Shown piece after piece: positions 62,963 to 64,000 of a stretch of 64,000 nt of DNA (the stretch's first letter is position 1; every line of letters begins with the position of its first letter). Under the pieces are notes generated by a model. That model was not told the origin of the DNA and did not search any database. It was given only the letters and a program-made list of their open reading frames with translations. Source of the stretch: an uncultured Cytophagales bacterium (GTDB lineage Bacteria; Bacteroidota; Bacteroidia; Cytophagales; Thermoflexibacteraceae); assembly GCA_938039675.1 (NCBI GenBank), contig CALHUI010000014.1, forward strand, positions 186,001 to 250,000, written 5' to 3'. A program made the position numbers and the translations under genes.

Positions 62963-63982
62963 TTATGAGGTAGTTGCAAGTATGTTCGCATAATTTTTTA
63001 ATGCCTCCAAAAAGGCCACTTCTGCCTCCTGAATGGACATGTTAAGTCTTCCTCCGGCGGCATTGATGTGTCCCCCACCGTTGAAATGCATGCGTGCCAC
63101 CTCATTAACGGAAAAGTTTCCTACCGAGCGCAAAGACATTTTGACAAATCCTTCGTCTTCTTTCAAAATAACAGATAGTTTGATACCTTTAATAGAAAGA
63201 CCGTAGTTTACCAATCCTTCTGTATCGCCGGTCTGGTGGCGGAATCTGCCCAAATCGGTTTTGGAAAGCACAAAATACGCCGTATTCAATTCGGGAATTA
63301 CTTTTAGCCGCTCGCTCAGAGCAAAGCCTTGGAGTTTGAGTCGGTCTAAGGTACTGGTATCGTAAATATTCCGATGGATAGCGGTATGGTCAATGCCTTT
63401 TTCCAATAAATTGGCAACTATGCGGTGGATGGTTGCCGTCGTAGCCGGATATTTGAAACTGCCCGTATCTGTCATAATGCCAGCATAGATGCAGGATGCT
63501 ATATCGGTAGTAATGTCTGCCTCGTTACCTAACAAACTAATAAATTCGTAAATCAGTTCGGCAGTAGCGGCAGCCGTTACGCGGCAATATTCAAAGTCGG
63601 CAAAATCTTTCTTATCCTGATGATGGTCTATCATCACTTTTATAGCCGATGTATTGGCATTGATAAAAATATCCAGTGGCTCGCAGCGCTTTAAATCGTT
63701 GAAATCCAAGCAAAAAATAATGGCTGCCTCACCGATGATTTTTGCACAGGCTTCTTTTGTTTTATCCGAATAGACTAGTACTTCGCTGTTGCCGGGCATC
63801 CAGAACAAAAAGTCGGGATAATCCGTAGGAGAAACTACCGTTGGCTGATGACCCTTATTTTTGAAGAAACCCCATAATGCCAAACCGGAACCCAAGGCAT
63901 CGGCATCAGGCTTTTGGTGCGGAATAATGGCTATTTTGCGGGGTACTGACAGTTCCTGCCTGAGCGATTCGATACTTAACAT
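62963..63982 (-). CDS. DHH/DHHA1 family phosphoesterase (NrnA-type oligoribonuclease/pAp phosphatase)
   Basis: 339 residues. NrnA degrades very short RNA and pAp, in the cytosol. DHH domain: the first metal motif IPHQKPDADALGSG (about 20-33), FCLDFNDLKR, the D-H-H motif in MIDHHQDKKDFAD (about 137) and IYAGIMTDTGSFKYP. DHHA1 domain at the end has FNGGGHINAAGGRLNM, the substrate-binding G-G-G-H. All are intact. The FKBP gene follows 52 nt downstream in the same direction. 18 nt remain to the right edge. Confidence 0.93.
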   Translation of the reverse strand: MLSIESLRQELSVPRKIAIIPHQKPDADALGSGLALWGFFKNKGHQPTVVSPTDYPDFLFWMPGNSEVLVYSDKTKEACAKIIGEAAIIFCLDFNDLKRCEPLDIFINANTSAIKVMIDHHQDKKDFADFEYCRVTAAATAELIYEFISLLGNEADITTDIASCIYAGIMTDTGSFKYPATTATIHRIVANLLEKGIDHTAIHRNIYDTSTLDRLKLQGFALSERLKVIPELNTAYFVLSKTDLGRFRHQTGDTEGLVNYGLSIKGIKLSVILKEDEGFVKMSLRSVGNFSVNEVARMHFNGGGHINAAGGRLNMSIQEAEVAFLEALKNYANILATTS

Positions 63983-64000
63983 GTACAGTAATTATTAACC

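Noticed and set aside
1-64000. Prophage, transposon, CRISPR or toxin-antitoxin island
   Set aside because: No integrase, transposase, phage structural gene, repeat array or tRNA attachment site was found; most genes are housekeeping or envelope genes of one lineage.

Overview
The window is a chromosomal segment of a Bacteroidota bacterium, most likely of the Cytophagales or a close relative. The evidence is a TonB-dependent receptor with an N-terminal carboxypeptidase-regulatory-like domain, a type IX secretion (T9SS) type A C-terminal sorting domain, lineage-typical families (DUF4837, DUF4199, a Cys-poor DksA-like protein), Bacteroidota-type promoters (TTG, about 19 nt, TAnnTTTG), and a division/cell-wall (dcw) cluster without murF or ddl between murE and mraY. 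No rRNA, tRNA, CRISPR array, integrase or transposase was seen. Genus cannot be given from sequence alone.

Layout. 1-9.8 kb: a left-truncated DUF4837 gene, a TonB receptor with a TetR-type regulator, two tandem paralogous secreted proteins followed by a histidine kinase and response regulator, and a VOC protein. 9.9-14.5 kb: DksA-like protein, ScpB, an RluB-type pseudouridine synthase with a low-complexity N-terminus, a membrane-anchored SpoIIE-type phosphatase and a thioredoxin-like protein. 14.6-21.5 kb is more accessory: a small membrane protein, a stretch with decayed-looking fragments, an ECF sigma factor overlapping a membrane-anchored beta-barrel-like protein, a lipoprotein, a multiply frameshifted T9SS cargo gene and a DUF4199 protein. 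21.5-30 kb: lgt, two secreted proteins, menA, a secernin-type peptidase, YggS, ComEC and a DUF6882-like protein.

30.2-46.4 kb is the dcw cluster, transcribed leftward: mraZ-rsmH-ftsL-ftsI-(small membrane protein)-murE-mraY-murD-ftsW-murG-murC-ftsQ-ftsA-ftsZ, ending in a hairpin terminator. MraZ probably controls the cluster through a row of GTGG repeats just upstream of its promoter. The cluster makes the lipid-linked peptidoglycan precursor (MurE-MraY-MurD-MurG-MurC), moves and polymerises it at the septum (FtsW, FtsI) and builds the divisome (FtsZ, FtsA, FtsQ, FtsL). Two copies of one palindromic repeat lie inside it.

46.6-64 kb: a very large AsmA-like protein divergent from mraZ, a GT4 glycosyltransferase, a methyltransferase, a PhoD-like phosphatase coupled to yicC and an outer-membrane-type protein, a frameshifted dinB coupled to a PIG-L deacetylase, pdhB, a PspC protein, a GT2 glycosyltransferase, YbaB, a ThiF/MoeB-rhodanese fusion, a two-FKBP-domain lipoprotein and an NrnA-type DHH phosphoesterase. 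I saw no clearly new multi-gene system. The most useful leads are the MraZ-box array, the palindrome family in the dcw cluster, the secreted-pair plus two-component module, the ECF sigma/beta-barrel pair, apparent leaderless promoters, and two frameshifted genes.
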